From NCBI RefSeq assembly GCF_000972845.2, contig NC_040013.1:2904642-2968641 (forward strand): 64,000 nucleotides of DNA, read 5' to 3'. This document shows positions 1 to 12,653 of this stretch, in pieces. A program made the position numbers and the translations under genes. The DNA comes from Larimichthys crocea (lineage: Eukaryota > Chordata > Actinopteri > Sciaenidae). The notes under the pieces are model-generated. The model was not told the origin of the DNA and did no database searches. It was given only the letters and a program-made list of their open reading frames with translations. Position 1 is the stretch's first letter. Each line of letters starts with the position of its first letter.

Positions 1-2090
1 ATGCATGCCATCGTATATTTTCCACCTTGTGTGCATGAGCTCGAGTGTAATCCTTTGCGTAAGACAATAAATCACATTTCAGCACAGACAGTAAGGTGCA
101 CAGTCCTGTGCAGAGAGCACTTTGTTTTCACTGGAGACATTAGGGCTCAGATGTGAGTGAGTAACATTACTATCCAGGGACCAGAGGATGACTTTGTTCC
201 TGACTGTTCCGTCTTGCTGGACTATCAACCTTTTCATTTGTCAGCAGTGTAATGTCACGTATACAACAAACAACACAAAGCTCCTGCTTGTTCAGGAGAA
301 ATACAAATTGCTCTGTGGTGCCCTGCCGCTCTGAAGTCTGTGTTCCCCCGTCGTAAAAGACGAGGAGCAGTGCTTTCTCAGAAGGAGCTAACTGATGCTG
401 TAAATAGAGCCACTGCTGCACCACGGGTTGAGGGTTAGTGCCCGTCCCGCGTGCACCCTTGTGTCCCACGGTGGGACGGCAGTACTGAGGTCAAGAGGGG
501 GAACCATGAATCACAAATCCCCATCTGATTTGTAAACTGCCTGGAAATTGATTTACAGGGCTGATCAGAGGAAAGAAATCCTCCGGGAGTGTAATCACAC
601 AGCAGATTGCTCTTGAGAAGGTCAAAGCCCACTCTTATTGTGATTAAAACCCTTTTCTTTATGTGGGCTGTGCCGCTCCTCATCCAGCGGTGCCATAGGT
701 CATAACAAAAGGAGTCCGTACTGTATTGGAGGGCAAGACCGCACATTGCGGGCTTAATTGTAATTATTTGGTTGATTTGATAAGCGGCCATACAGGTTGT
801 CTGTACATCTAAACATGATTGATCTCCGTACGTTGGAGACTTTACAGAGCATGTAACGTTGTTAAAATCTAAATTGAGGAATGGGGTGAGCAATACATGC
901 AGAGCTGGAGTTCCACTGAAGGGCTGGATGTTGTTTAAAATGCTTTGATGGCTTTGAATATGATAAATCAGCATCAGTACTGAAATTAAAATGACATTGA
1001 TTGCAAAACAACACTTGTCTTTCTCCCAAAAAAATTAATTATCAAAAAAAAAATAAACACAAAAAAGTACATAGACATAGAAGAACGTTGCTAAAATAAA
1101 ATTATCAATCAAAAAATAGTTAAGTAGAAAATAAAACAGAAATTCAATGTTAGCTTTTAATTCTTGCTGATATTTAATATCGTTGTGGACAGAGAAACTA
1201 CCCTGGGAGAGGAGACACCTCAAAAACTTTTGCAGGTTTTGATAAATTAACTGGAAATGACATCACTAATGTACAATAATTTATTTCATACTTGCTCTGG
1301 CAAGAAGTATAGAAGTATATGACGGTCAGAGCCATGCTTTAGTATGTCTCATGAGTTGTTGCAGCTTGTTTTGGGTTGATACAACACCACAGGACTTTGG
1401 AGATTTCTTTAAGAATTGCATCGATGCTGAACACTTTCACTCTCCTGGAGGTTGCTAAGAAACTCTCTTATTGTCAGTACGCTGTGAAGTCCATTCGTCC
1501 TCTGGACGCTCTAGTTGGTGGTTGTACAGTTTCTCACAAGGCTGTGATAAGGTTAGAGGTCATTTTTTAATACAGCTTAAAAAGGACGCCCACAGAAAAT
1601 GTTTAACCCTGAGGTCGCCTCACAGGTTAGTCTAGTGACCCTTTGACTCACTAGAGATTTAGAGGTTTATACAAACTCTTCATGGACATGGAGTAAATGT
1701 GGCACCAGCCAGAGCTTCTTCAGAATTAAAGGGGGTGACATGCAACGATGAGTGTATTGATGAATGAATGAGTTAGACTCCTGTGCACCTTTTCTCTACT
1801 TATTCCACTAATTATTACATAATGCTTTGACTGAGTGACATATTGTAAATGTCAGAAAATCATATCTAATGTCACATTAAGACCAGGAACACAATCAGTG
1901 TAGTGAATGGTCAACCCACCGGAGTTGATCGTAAGAAAGAAAATGTCATATTTTTGCTGCTTCAAATGGCTGTCACTCACTCCTAGCTTCTATATAAAGA
2001 TTGTTCATATAAGTGCTGTTTGGCAGAAGAAAGTTAGAGTCATCTTGTGGTGAGCTTGCACTGACTCAGCTCTTTTCTTCTGTCTTTTAG
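1..2090 (+). other. 3' part of intron 1 of the tmem132-family gene
   Basis: No coding exon is visible before the exon 2 acceptor at 2090. The stretch is ordinary AT-rich intronic DNA. An unusually long open frame (179 codons) runs on the minus strand at 435-974, but it resembles no protein I know. The 475-850 part has TAATTG/TAATTA-type words and moderate GC and could be conserved non-coding DNA. The intron interrupts the frame after the first base of a codon (phase 1). Its donor and exon 1 lie upstream of the window. Confidence 0.75.
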
Positions 2091-2093
2091 TAG
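2088..2093 (+). other. Tandem 3' splice acceptor (NAGNAG type) of exon 2
   Basis: After the pyrimidine-rich run at 2071-2088 the sequence reads TAGTAG, giving two AG acceptors three bases apart (2089-2090 and 2092-2093). Both keep the frame. Using the second would shorten the protein by one residue at the exon 1/exon 2 junction. NAGNAG acceptors are a known source of single-codon isoforms; use of both here is inferred, not shown. Confidence 0.6.
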
Positions 2094-2979
2094 CCGACTG
2101 TCGAATCGTGGAGGGGCTGCAGAGATATTCCTCCATCCCCACTTACCTGCCTGTCAACTACCAGGTGCTCAACGCTGACTTGGCGTTCTTCCTGAAGGAG
2201 GCCAACCAGGACTTCATGAGGAACTCTAGCCTGATGTCACGGACTGAGCCCTTCTTCATCTACCAGGCCAGAAGTTTGCCCTCGGTGAACGCGAGCTATG
2301 GGCCCCTCTCTCTGGAGCAACCCGTCCCTTTAGAGCTCCTGCAGACCCCGGGGACGTTTCCCGCCTCCTCCGTTTTTACCTTCAACTGGAAGGTGCAGAC
2401 CTTTATAATGAATACCAGGATTCACTTGGCCAAACCCAGAGTCCAAGTGCTGTTTTACATCGCAGGCAGGGACTGGGACGACTACAGCGCCATCGACAAG
2501 CTGCCCTGCGTGCACATGTTTGCTTTCCATGAAACCCAAGAGGTGCGTGGCACCTGCCAGCTGAAGGGGGAGCTGGGGCTGTGTGTGGCCGAGCTTGAGC
2601 CTTTGGCCAGCTGGTTCAGCCCGCCCAGCGTGGTGCCGGGGCGCCAGAGGAACCTGGAAGTGTCCGAGGGCACGCCGGTGGAGCTCTACTACATGCTGCA
2701 GTCCACAGAAGCAGGAGAGTGCCACTCAGAGGAGGCCAGGAAGGACAGCTTCATTCGCTCGAGCCAGGAGGGGCTTTTTGGTTCGTATACCTCAACGCCG
2801 CTGAAGAGAATCGGTGGTGTGAGGCTGTACCAGAACCCCACTCCACCACCCCTCGCTGAACACAGGCTGGATAATAACTTCATGGTCATGGTGCCGGCCA
2901 CGCCAATGAGGCAGAGGGAAACCATCTCTGCTTTTATCACGGTGTCAGCCTTCTCTCCCGTGGAGATGTTTACTCTCAG
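2091..2979 (+). CDS. tmem132b: Exon 2 of a TMEM132-family transmembrane protein (probably tmem132b)
   Basis: This exon encodes the N-terminal extracellular region of a TMEM132 protein. TMEM132 proteins are single-pass type I membrane proteins of about 1,000-1,100 residues with cohesin- and Ig-like ectodomains, mainly neural, proposed to act in adhesion. The frame runs A-D-C-R-I-V-E-G-L-Q-R-Y from 2093. Family hallmarks are FFLKEANQD followed by MRNSS, GRDWDDY (2465-2485), a GLCVAELEPL stretch before SWFSPP, and EGTPVELYY (2666-2692). Counting from the Val at 2108, sequons lie at Asn39 (NSS) and Asn61 (NAS). Several cysteines suggest disulfides in a secreted domain. The exon opens after an AG acceptor (2089-2090), completes a phase-1 codon, and ends at CAG|GTAGGA (2979/2980) in phase 2. 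There is no start codon or signal peptide here; both must be in an upstream exon. Paralogue choice is by comparison from memory: TMEM132C and D read WKLKAHIL and MGRDWDD where this reads WKVQTFI and AGRDWDDY. The family is near certain, the B assignment less so. Confidence 0.93.
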
Positions 2980-3556
2980 GTAGGAATGCATTCCTTTTGT
3001 TTGTCTGTGAAGTCTCTCGGTCAGTGTCAAACTGTGGATTTCTGCAGACAGCGTCCACTGACCCCTGCGTTTCCTTTAACGCTTTTATTTTTCTCACCGA
3101 GGATGAAATCCACACGGGAACTCGGCTTCTCCTTTCTCCTCTTTCTATTAGGAAGCAAAATCAAATCAGCATCGATCGTGAAGTCCTCTGACGACATAAA
3201 CGTAAACACTTTCTAATGACAGAGACTTAATTGTGTTGTGCTGTTGTCTTGATTGGATGTATTGGAATTCCAAGCAAGTGATCAGAGAGAGGAAAGTTTG
3301 CTTCTTAACTTTTACTCCACACGTCAGAAAAGTCTTTATTGTATGCAGACAGGCGTGGTGGAGGATGAGAGATGAGAGATGAGTCAGAGTGACAGGAGTC
3401 AGCTCCTTCACACTGCTGACACTTGTGACGAATTCATTCAAGAACTATTTTTAAGCCGAGCGACCTTCGTCCTGCATTTCATATATCAGACGGCTACTTG
3501 TGTGCACATACAAGCTCACAAAGGACAACAACACATCCTGGGGGACAATCCATAAA

Positions 3557-3573
3557 ACACACACACACACACA
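3557..3573 (+). repeat. Short (AC)n microsatellite
   Basis: AC repeat of about eight units in intron 2. Confidence 0.85.
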
Positions 3574-6500
3574 TACGAGTGGTATCAATCTCCTGTAAAG
3601 GGATAGTTCGGGCTGCGTGAGGTAGTTACAGTAGACGACAGTCTGCACGAACCCAGTTTGGAGAAGCAGCAGAGTACGGCAGTGGATGAAACATTTTAAC
3701 CATAAAAAACAAAATCAATATCAGTCTAAGTGTACTCTACATTTAGAATATTTTTACTGCTTTACCTTACCCTCAGTGCTATCGCTCTCTGCAAAGCCGC
3801 CAGACTTCATAGATAAAAAAGGTCACTTTATCTCGCAGAACATGGGAGCTGCTGGTCTACTAACATGCTAAGACAGTACCACAACAAACGAACCGATCGA
3901 GGCAGCAGTGATCGATATAAATGCTTCAGTTTCCCATGAAATGGGCTGTCTGATGCTCCCACTTCAAATAACCTGAACTCTCCCTTTAACACAGGAATGA
4001 AGCAAAGTGAAGCAGTTATCTTGGCCGTGGGACTAGATCCAGCAGAATACCGAGCTGGCTTCTGTTTGTTTTTCGGCTTTAGAAAGTGATCTTTGAGTCA
4101 ATTTAAAAGTAATTAGATGGTGCAGTTATTTTGTTGTTTTCATATTAACATATTAAACATCGTAAGGTAACTAAACACTTCTTCCACGGAGAAACGGAAA
4201 AGAGCAGAGTTATCTCCGGGAAATAGCTTGACCCAGTGAAGCTGTTGATAGGTGCTAATTACAGTGAACAGATGAGACGAAATGATTTTGATAATTAACA
4301 TGCAATTCAAATGAGGATGCCATTAATTAAAATGCATGTCCATTAGTGTAATGACTGAAGCCGATCTTAATCACGCTGGTTTAGAACATTTATAAACCTT
4401 CAGAGATGCTGCGCCGAGGGGTCAAGCCAATTCGTCAACAAAAACAAGCTGCGTGCTGAACAGGAGCTTTTCTTTCTGCTTAGGCAAGGTAAACGGACAG
4501 AAGCAACTTTAAAATGAAATATATTAATGTTCATATAAAACTGTTCCACTCCTATTTTCTCTTTCCAGTTGTTTACTAATGAAGATCATTTACTCGGCGA
4601 ACGGAAAAAAGATCCGCAGAGTGTGCTTTGGGCTCCGAAGTGGAGCCGAGGTAAACAAGTTCACAATAGCTGTGAAGTTTTAACAAGCCAAACCAATTCT
4701 CCAGACTTGTGTCCTTCCCGTGCTTCATTTAATTACAGAATAGTTGTCCTGGAGTGATAAAGGCATTGAAAACTTTATGTTTTTCTAAACCCGAGAAAAC
4801 TCTAAAAACATTTCTTTCATCAGTCAAATGAACAGGCCAGAGTGGCCACAGAGGCAATGCCTGTGGTGTTTTTTTTTATTTGGCAGCGTAGCGCATGGCG
4901 GGCGCAGGTTGGCCATCTGAGAGCGGCAGATATGGAAAGGCCTCTGTGTGGTCCAAGGTGATAAGGCTGTCCTCATACATGCATTTGTTAGGACGCTTAA
5001 TCACCAGAGCGGAGAAGACTTTGATCTCTATATTCACAACATCATTATCATCTGTGTACTGTGCACACGTCTGTGTTGTCGGCCATTGTCGGCCAGTGCA
5101 GCCCTGAATGTGGGATGAGCTCATGATCCTATGAAATCCGTCAAACAGACCTTCCGCTATTTTAGTTTTTGGTGTTTATTAGTTATTTATTAGTGTTCCT
5201 CCGGCTTCAAAATCTTCATATTGCGGTTCATAGTTCAGCCTGAGCATGAGTAAACAGCGTATTTGTATTAAAATCCTTGTTTTCGTCTTCGTGTGGTCGG
5301 ATGAAAAAAGGGTAAAAATTAAAATCGCCGGTAATTCTTTCCTCTACTTCGATTCCGTTTTCACCTGCGTGTCATCCATTATGCTGAAAGGCTCACGCTG
5401 TGATCGATGTAATGCAATGAAAGCTAATTTCACATATTTTTAATAGCCAATCATCCGGCCAATTTATTGCTTTTGATGCCCAGCGTGGTGTTCCTTGCTG
5501 GGATTATTTCCGTCTTGACATGCTTCTTATAATTTGACGGACTGTGATTTGATTTGACCTCCCCTGTGTTAATAGTCAGTGTCACTCAAAAACAGGAAAA
5601 AAGTTTGATTCTTTTTTTTACTGTAGTTTACTTTGCTCAGAATTAGAAGGATTTTGGTTTTATCGTTGCTACTTTTAGTCACGATCATGAGTCATCCTGG
5701 CATATGAATATATTTGTATTTCAAGCTGTCACCCGCTGGGGTAAAATGGTTTAGATGTGAATTGAAGAGAACTGCCTGAGCGTCTCATGTTTACTTTTAT
5801 GTTTTTTCCATCAGCAGTACTTTAGAATAAGATCGTTATTGTAATTTAATCATACAACCCGTCTCTCATTTTACTCTTGACTGTCCTCAGTGTCTAAAAA
5901 CATGCTTTACCTTTTTACCTTGAGTTCACTAAATGAAAAACATACATCCTTCTGTAGTCTAATCAATAATTGTGAATATATGAGTTTCAGTCTGCAGCAT
6001 TATACGAGCTTTTCATTTAAAATCTACACTGATGTTTGTCTGCCGAGACAGAAGAAGCTGTTTCAGAAAATAGCGCATGATAATATATTAATAAACCTCT
6101 TTAATTTCGCCCTCCTGAGTTTTCTTTTCTTGTTTTGCACAGCTCCCCTGTAGAGAGAGAACGCGTTCTCAGAATACTATGGTACTTTATTTGCATACAA
6201 CAACACACCTTCATCTAAAGTCTAGACATCACTAACACCTGTTTTCAATAAAGAGTGCAGGTATGCGACAGCTGATCATGTAGTAGCTGTTCGATAATGA
6301 GCAAAGCGTCCGAAAAACTGGTTAAATAATTGGTGATTGTGATGTTAACGAATGACAGCAGCAAATGATTTATGAATTTACAGCACTACGATATTTTATT
6401 TAGAAACTTTGTAACTCATTTTATGTGGCTAAGTAATTTGAAATAGTCTGATTTAATTTGATCTTTTGTTGTCCAGGTTTGATTCGTCAAGACATCAAAC

Positions 6501-9500
6501 CTTAGGGCAGCTCTGTTCAAGTTTGAAATGTTTAAATGAATTTCTGCAACAGAGCAACTTCTTTAAATTTTTGTCTTTTCTTGTCTTTTTTTTGTACATT
6601 TCTGAAACCTTTCTTTCTGAAGTGTGCACTCGAACATACTGCACATTTCAAAAATGTCATTTCGATTCAGTCAGATTGCTTTCAAGGTAAAATATTTCAT
6701 GTCAGTGGTATTTAATGCAATCATTCAGCCATTCAGTAGTATTCAGTTGTTAATAAGATTAGAGGCACGCTGCCTGAACCAAAGATCACCTGTAATTAAA
6801 GTAAAGATACAGATATTTCACACAGCAGATGCTGTTCATGTTGAACCACCGTGGTTTATGTTTTTACAGTGCACTACACGACACTGCAGTCTCCAGCTTC
6901 ACGGTCTTGCACTCGTGTTACGCGGCACGGAGGTAATGCATTAACGACAAGCCATGTCACCATCGAGCAGTTAATTACATGAAGATATTTCACGACATTT
7001 TCCGACAGGTTTACACGTCCTGCAGCCATTTCATTACCGGGTGATATAAATCTTGTTGAGATTTGCTAAATATACTGGGAATCATAAGACATAACATCTT
7101 ATGATGGGTTTAAAATCTCTTGCCAATGTCATCTTCAAAACGTGGATTAGTGCGAGCAAAGACTGATTAGCAAAGAGTGCGGCGTATTCCTTTGTTGTGT
7201 TCCTCTGCTGTACACTTTGGTCCTGTGCCTTTGTACTGTCCTTGGTATTTACCTGCTTTGTTGTGCTGGATGTGTCATCTGTAGAGCTGTTTCATCATGA
7301 ACAGGAGTTACTCCTCTTAAACAAAAAAAAGACATTTTTTGCACAGCAGCAGATCCTGATGTGTTGCAGGGGAGTTGAATGAAGGAAAAGACATTGAAAA
7401 GGCACTCGGGGCTTTAAGATCATTAAATTTAATATGCAAGTAATGTATAAGTTGGTCTCATTATGATAATATGTTTTCTGGTATCACTGCGTGAGCAATT
7501 TAGATTATTATATGTTGTTGATAATTCGTTATTAGCCCTCCATATTAGATTGTTCATATGCAAATCAGATGCAATAAAGGAAATTATTTTAAAGGATATT
7601 TTCCCTCCTGCAGTCTCTTGTGGTTTATAGAAGAAAATAAAAAACAGTGCACAAAAGGAAATTGCTCTTTTTCTTTCAGTCTTGGTGCAGTGCTGCCATA
7701 CAGCATGAGTCACAGTACAGCGAGGGTCATTATGAGCTTTGTCCTCGCCTGGTCGTGCTCAGCCATCAGTTTAACAAAAGATTAGAGTCGATTTAGGTAA
7801 CAACATTTCATAATGGCAGATATTCTTCAGAGTAGTACTGTGTTCCTCGTGTCTTTGTATGCAGATTGTTTACCGGACAAAAAGTTTCCTGCTGTGGTGA
7901 AGTAACAACGGAGAACAGATGAAACACTGATGATAGTTTGGAGAATAACTAAAAACTCCACCCCAGTGTTCTACAATTTAGTTTCACTCTTCTATAACAT
8001 TGTCAGTCTCACCATGGACACAAAAAAAACGGTCAAAGTCGATACAACTGAACCAGAGATTGTCTTTTTTTATGCTGCATGGTGCCTACATTACCCAAAA
8101 TGCAACTTGCCTACAGTACAGTTGGATATTTGGGTGTGTATTGGCTACAGATGTCTGGTAAGCATCACTTGCAGACCCATAAGCAGACTTTAATGTGTAC
8201 AAGCTTTAACATTTACTTTATACACGAAATGAATGGCTACTATGTCGCACTAGAGAACAACATTTTAGGTAAGAATAACTGGGTGCCACAGCGAACCAGA
8301 CTCCATTCACAAAAACAATAAGTTTACATCGTAGATATTCATAAAACACAAAATAAAACTCAACAAAACTGTCTCTCAGTCTTTCCAACAATCACCAATG
8401 TCGCTTTGGTCAAAATAAACCCTTGTCCTTGAGGGCTTGTTTTTGCCACTGACTCAGATTGTGATTCTATATGTTATGTTAAGTTTCTGATGACGTGGAA
8501 AGGGTCCCTAGAGATCGTCTTCTTGTTCCATCAGAAACAGCTGTTCACCAGACCTGAAACCAGTCATTTCACCAGTCTTGCAGATCACCATAAGATGGAC
8601 AGATACAAAATGCGTGTGAGAGAATAAAAGTGTCCCCACAGAGACAGATTTTTCATATAACCAGAAACATCCAGAAACAAGCAGACCAGAAATAGACACT
8701 TTGTAAACAAATCACGAGAGACTGAGATAACGACACAGGCAGAGACAGTGTGACGACATTCTCTGCTCGGGACTCCGCTTTATCTTCACATAGCAATATA
8801 TTAATGTTTTAAATCTCATATATTCAAATATATATCCTTTAAAATCTCCCCCTGATGAAGAAAAAAAACTCAAACACTTCTCCCTGGAGTGTCTTAGAAT
8901 AATACAACTGTACTGACACAACTCGTTTCACCATTAATTACTAAAAGAGGCAAAGCTTTTAAATAATAAATGCAATATTTGTCACATACGAACATTAACA
9001 CTCATCAGACCTGAAAATTAAAAAAAAATGTTGGATTTATGGCATAAAATGTTAAAATGGTAAATATTCCATCCATTTGAATAAAGAGCTAATAATAAAG
9101 AAATGCTTTTAGTGCCACTAAACGGATGAACTGGGCACGGATGGCGGCTCTTTGGCGGGTCCGCCGCTGCATTCTCGACTCACCCCGGGATCCTAATTTA
9201 TAAAAATTAATATGATTTAGATGAGATGATGTTGTGTACGACGTCAGTCAGTTGATCTTAAGGCACTGTCATCGTGTTTCACTTCACTGATTAGAACAAG
9301 CTCACGATGAACGATGCTGAGCTTGAATCATCCGGTTTATGTGACGCTCTGCCGTAGCTCCGCTTTCTGTTATGTAAGTTTAAAGTTTAAAGGGATTCTT
9401 TCAGCTAATAACTGCAAAGCTGCACTTAAACTTAAATCTGTTGCCTGAAATCAGACAGAATTGTTAACACGTTACATCCCATTTCCATAATCAGTCAACT

Positions 9501-12500
9501 CTGTGGAGGAAGGAAGGTCTGGACCCGGGCGAATAGCTCTCACAAGAAAGTTTGAAATAAAACATTAATCTGAGGTGGGAAAGGTAGAAAAAAAAGAAAA
9601 GCTTGTGCTCATCCTAAAAAAAAAAATTTGACTCCTCTCCTTTCAGCCGAAAGAAAATGCACAATATCCTCCATCTTCTTTGACACCTCTCCACCCCTAA
9701 TCTTTTTTTGTCTGAGTCACAGTCTCATAAGAAAAACACTGAAATCTTCCATGCACACACACACACCAGTATCAATACGACAAAATATGGAATTTTCTTT
9801 CCAGGTTTATGTTATTGTGCTTTATTGTAAGAGCATCTCCAGCAGCTGACAGATGTACTTTTGTGCAATCAACAGATGAATTTTGCTTAAGCTGTTCTAA
9901 AGTGTGAGTGTTTGATCTCGCTCCCTCGGGTGTCATTTCATCATTTGGAATAAAATTGGTTGCAATGACACAAAATGCAGGTCTGTCATCAGTGCGGAGA
10001 CAATAACTCTTACTGCCGGGGTTATACTTTGATCGCGTGTGCAGATGCAGGTGTGTTGTGTGTACACGACTGAAGTCTGTCTGTCTGTCTGTGTGTTCCA
10101 GCTGATATGTTTGCCAACCCGATAAACACCGCCGATCTTCCGCCGCGCAGTTTGTTTAATCGTTGCCTCCCATGGAGAACATCCTACCAAACATTTGCTT
10201 GTAAACAGATTTCAATAAAACTGTCAAGCCTTTCGCAATCACATTGTGTACGCATGTGTGTGTGTGTAAGTGTGTGTGTATGCACGATGACAAGTCAGAG
10301 CACTGTGCAATGCTCACACTGTGAAACCAAGAAGAAAAAAAATAAAACTGTATGAGTGACGGTGACAGAATCAATTAGCCTCATCTTTAAAAGCCAGTGC
10401 ATTAGTGAAGAAATTATCAGTCATTACGCTTCATTATGTGTGCTGATGGACAACAGTGACTAATGTATGCAATAAGCAACGGCCTAAAATATGATGAAGA
10501 GAACAGGGATGAAGAGAATATAAGAGGATAGAATAATCCTCTTGAAAAGGGTTAAAAACCTTCTGATCTGTGGTATAGGAATATTTTCCATAAGTCATAT
10601 TTTGCTTCCTTGGTCTGATTTTACTGCTAATAATAATTTTCATTATGGAATAAAAGGATAGATGTCGACTTTTTTCAAGTCTATCTTAATATAAACCTTT
10701 TAGATTATGAGAGTTTTCTAACGTCGCTGCAGTTCACTGAGAATCGTCACTCAAACTATTGAGCGTTTTTTCCTACTCAATCAAACAACAGCTCTAAAGA
10801 ACAGAAAGAATTTGACAAATGTGGCTTTTTAAACAGAGTGAAATTTATATGTGTGAAAGTCACTGCGACCTGGTCAGTCCTCATTGGCGAACCGTCCCCC
10901 CAGAAAACAGCCTCCTTCTTCGAACCAATCAAGTCCCGCCATTTAGGTGATTATGTGATACAATTTCCACAGTAATGTGGAAGTCGGTAGTGTCTTTGGA
11001 CACTGGTATAAAAAAAATGAATTGTTGGCAGTTGAATTTATGTGAAAATCTGGCGCAATCTGGTCAGAACCACCTCCTGGAAAACAGTGTCATGTTTCTT
11101 CACACCATCCACGGTGGGTCAGGATCTCCCTCACAACATAATCGTACAGCTTCCATAAGCTTCCATGATGGGTGTTGTGGAGAAATTGCTGAAGTCAAAG
11201 GTCAATGGTGAGGTCAGGAGTTCAGAAAGTATTCAGAAAGGAGCCTCTGATGTCTTATGCTGTATTATTTATTGACGCTTGGCCAAGGAGAATTAGAGAC
11301 ACTTTAAAAGTTCATCAGTAGTGCCTGAGTCGGTCTCGCATTCTGACAAACTCGTGATGGTGGGATAACTTTAAACTTTAAAGATCACACCCCAAATATG
11401 ACACGCCCCAGAATTAGTCACAGAGAATGTCTTTACCCATGGAGATGTTATTGTCAGCATATTCTAGTCTGGAGACACAGATGTCTGTTTACGCAGATTG
11501 AAACGTCAACAACAAGATCTCTATTATGTCTATGAAGGCAGCAAAAGGTCTCTTTGACCCTGGACACCACAGTGTTGAGATAGACCGGCACCCAGTCAAA
11601 GACAAACAATTAATACTGCCGAGGACCACAAGGCCCACACGTGACCATGTGTAGCCTCAGGATAGAAAATTCCATAACAATGGGAACTCCCAGGCTGTAT
11701 AGTGAAATATTGGCATAATAGGGTCTAGAGGGTTAATATTCATATGTGGTATAAAAAATATATGGGTTGCTGTAATTTTCCATGGTGGAATGAGTACACA
11801 GAAAGAAATCCACACTCCTTATTCTGCATCTAAAGTTCAGCCGGAGCTGATATGAGGCTTTAGCAGTCTGAATTCACCAAATCTAGAGGTTATCTTTTAC
11901 AGTTACCCTCTTTTTACTGTGAAATCTCCACTTTGTATTTCCCCAGACAGCGTTTCCTCGCTGAGATGAGAGATTCGTCCTGGGAGGTTTGTTGCATCAA
12001 CAATAAACCTGCATGTGATTGCCAGGATAAAGATGCCTATTTGTCTATCAGGGGCCTCATAATCACTTCATGTGAACTCTGCAATTTCGTACTCGACAAG
12101 TAGCGTTTTGTATTAGGATTTTGTCCACCAGCTTATTACACTGCAGTTGCTCTGTGAAAGTGTTGCATAACAACCCGACAGGAGAGACTGGAGAGGACAG
12201 TGACCTATCTTTCAGTGCACATATAACACCGAGTATTGAATTAAGACCAAACCTTTTCAGATATTTAAAACCTGGAAAAATAGTCAACCATCAGTGTGCA
12301 TGCTCATGGTCTTAAATTTCTTGTTTTCCCCCAAACACCTGTCCAAATCTTCGATATTCAGTTTACTAATGTAAAACAACTGAAAGCAAATCCTCACAGA
12401 GAAGCTGGAACCAAAGAATATTTGCGTTTTTTGTTTGATTAGTGATTAAAATGATTAATAAGATTATCAAAATTCTTGCTGATCCCTTTCTGTCAAAAAA

Positions 12501-12630
12501 ATCAACAACTGATTAAGCAACTCATCGATTCAGCTTTTGGGAAGATTTCCTCATGTCCTCTCTCTTACAGCAACTTACATGGGACGACAGATACTCTCAT
12601 GAAAAGAAAATGAAGGTGGTCTTTGGTGAG

Positions 12631-12653
12631 AAAGAAGAAGAAGAAGAAGAAGA
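12631..12653 (+). repeat. (GAA)n microsatellite
   Basis: AAG/GAA trinucleotide run of about seven units. Confidence 0.85.

Noticed and set aside
2330..2725. 131-codon minus-strand frame
   Set aside because: It is the shadow of exon 2 on the other strand; the plus strand clearly encodes TMEM132.
3000..3200. Extension of exon 2 past 2979 through the open frames at 2986-3216
   Set aside because: A stop (TAG) lies immediately after the donor in the exon frame, the CAG|GTAGGA donor is good and exon 3 joins in phase.
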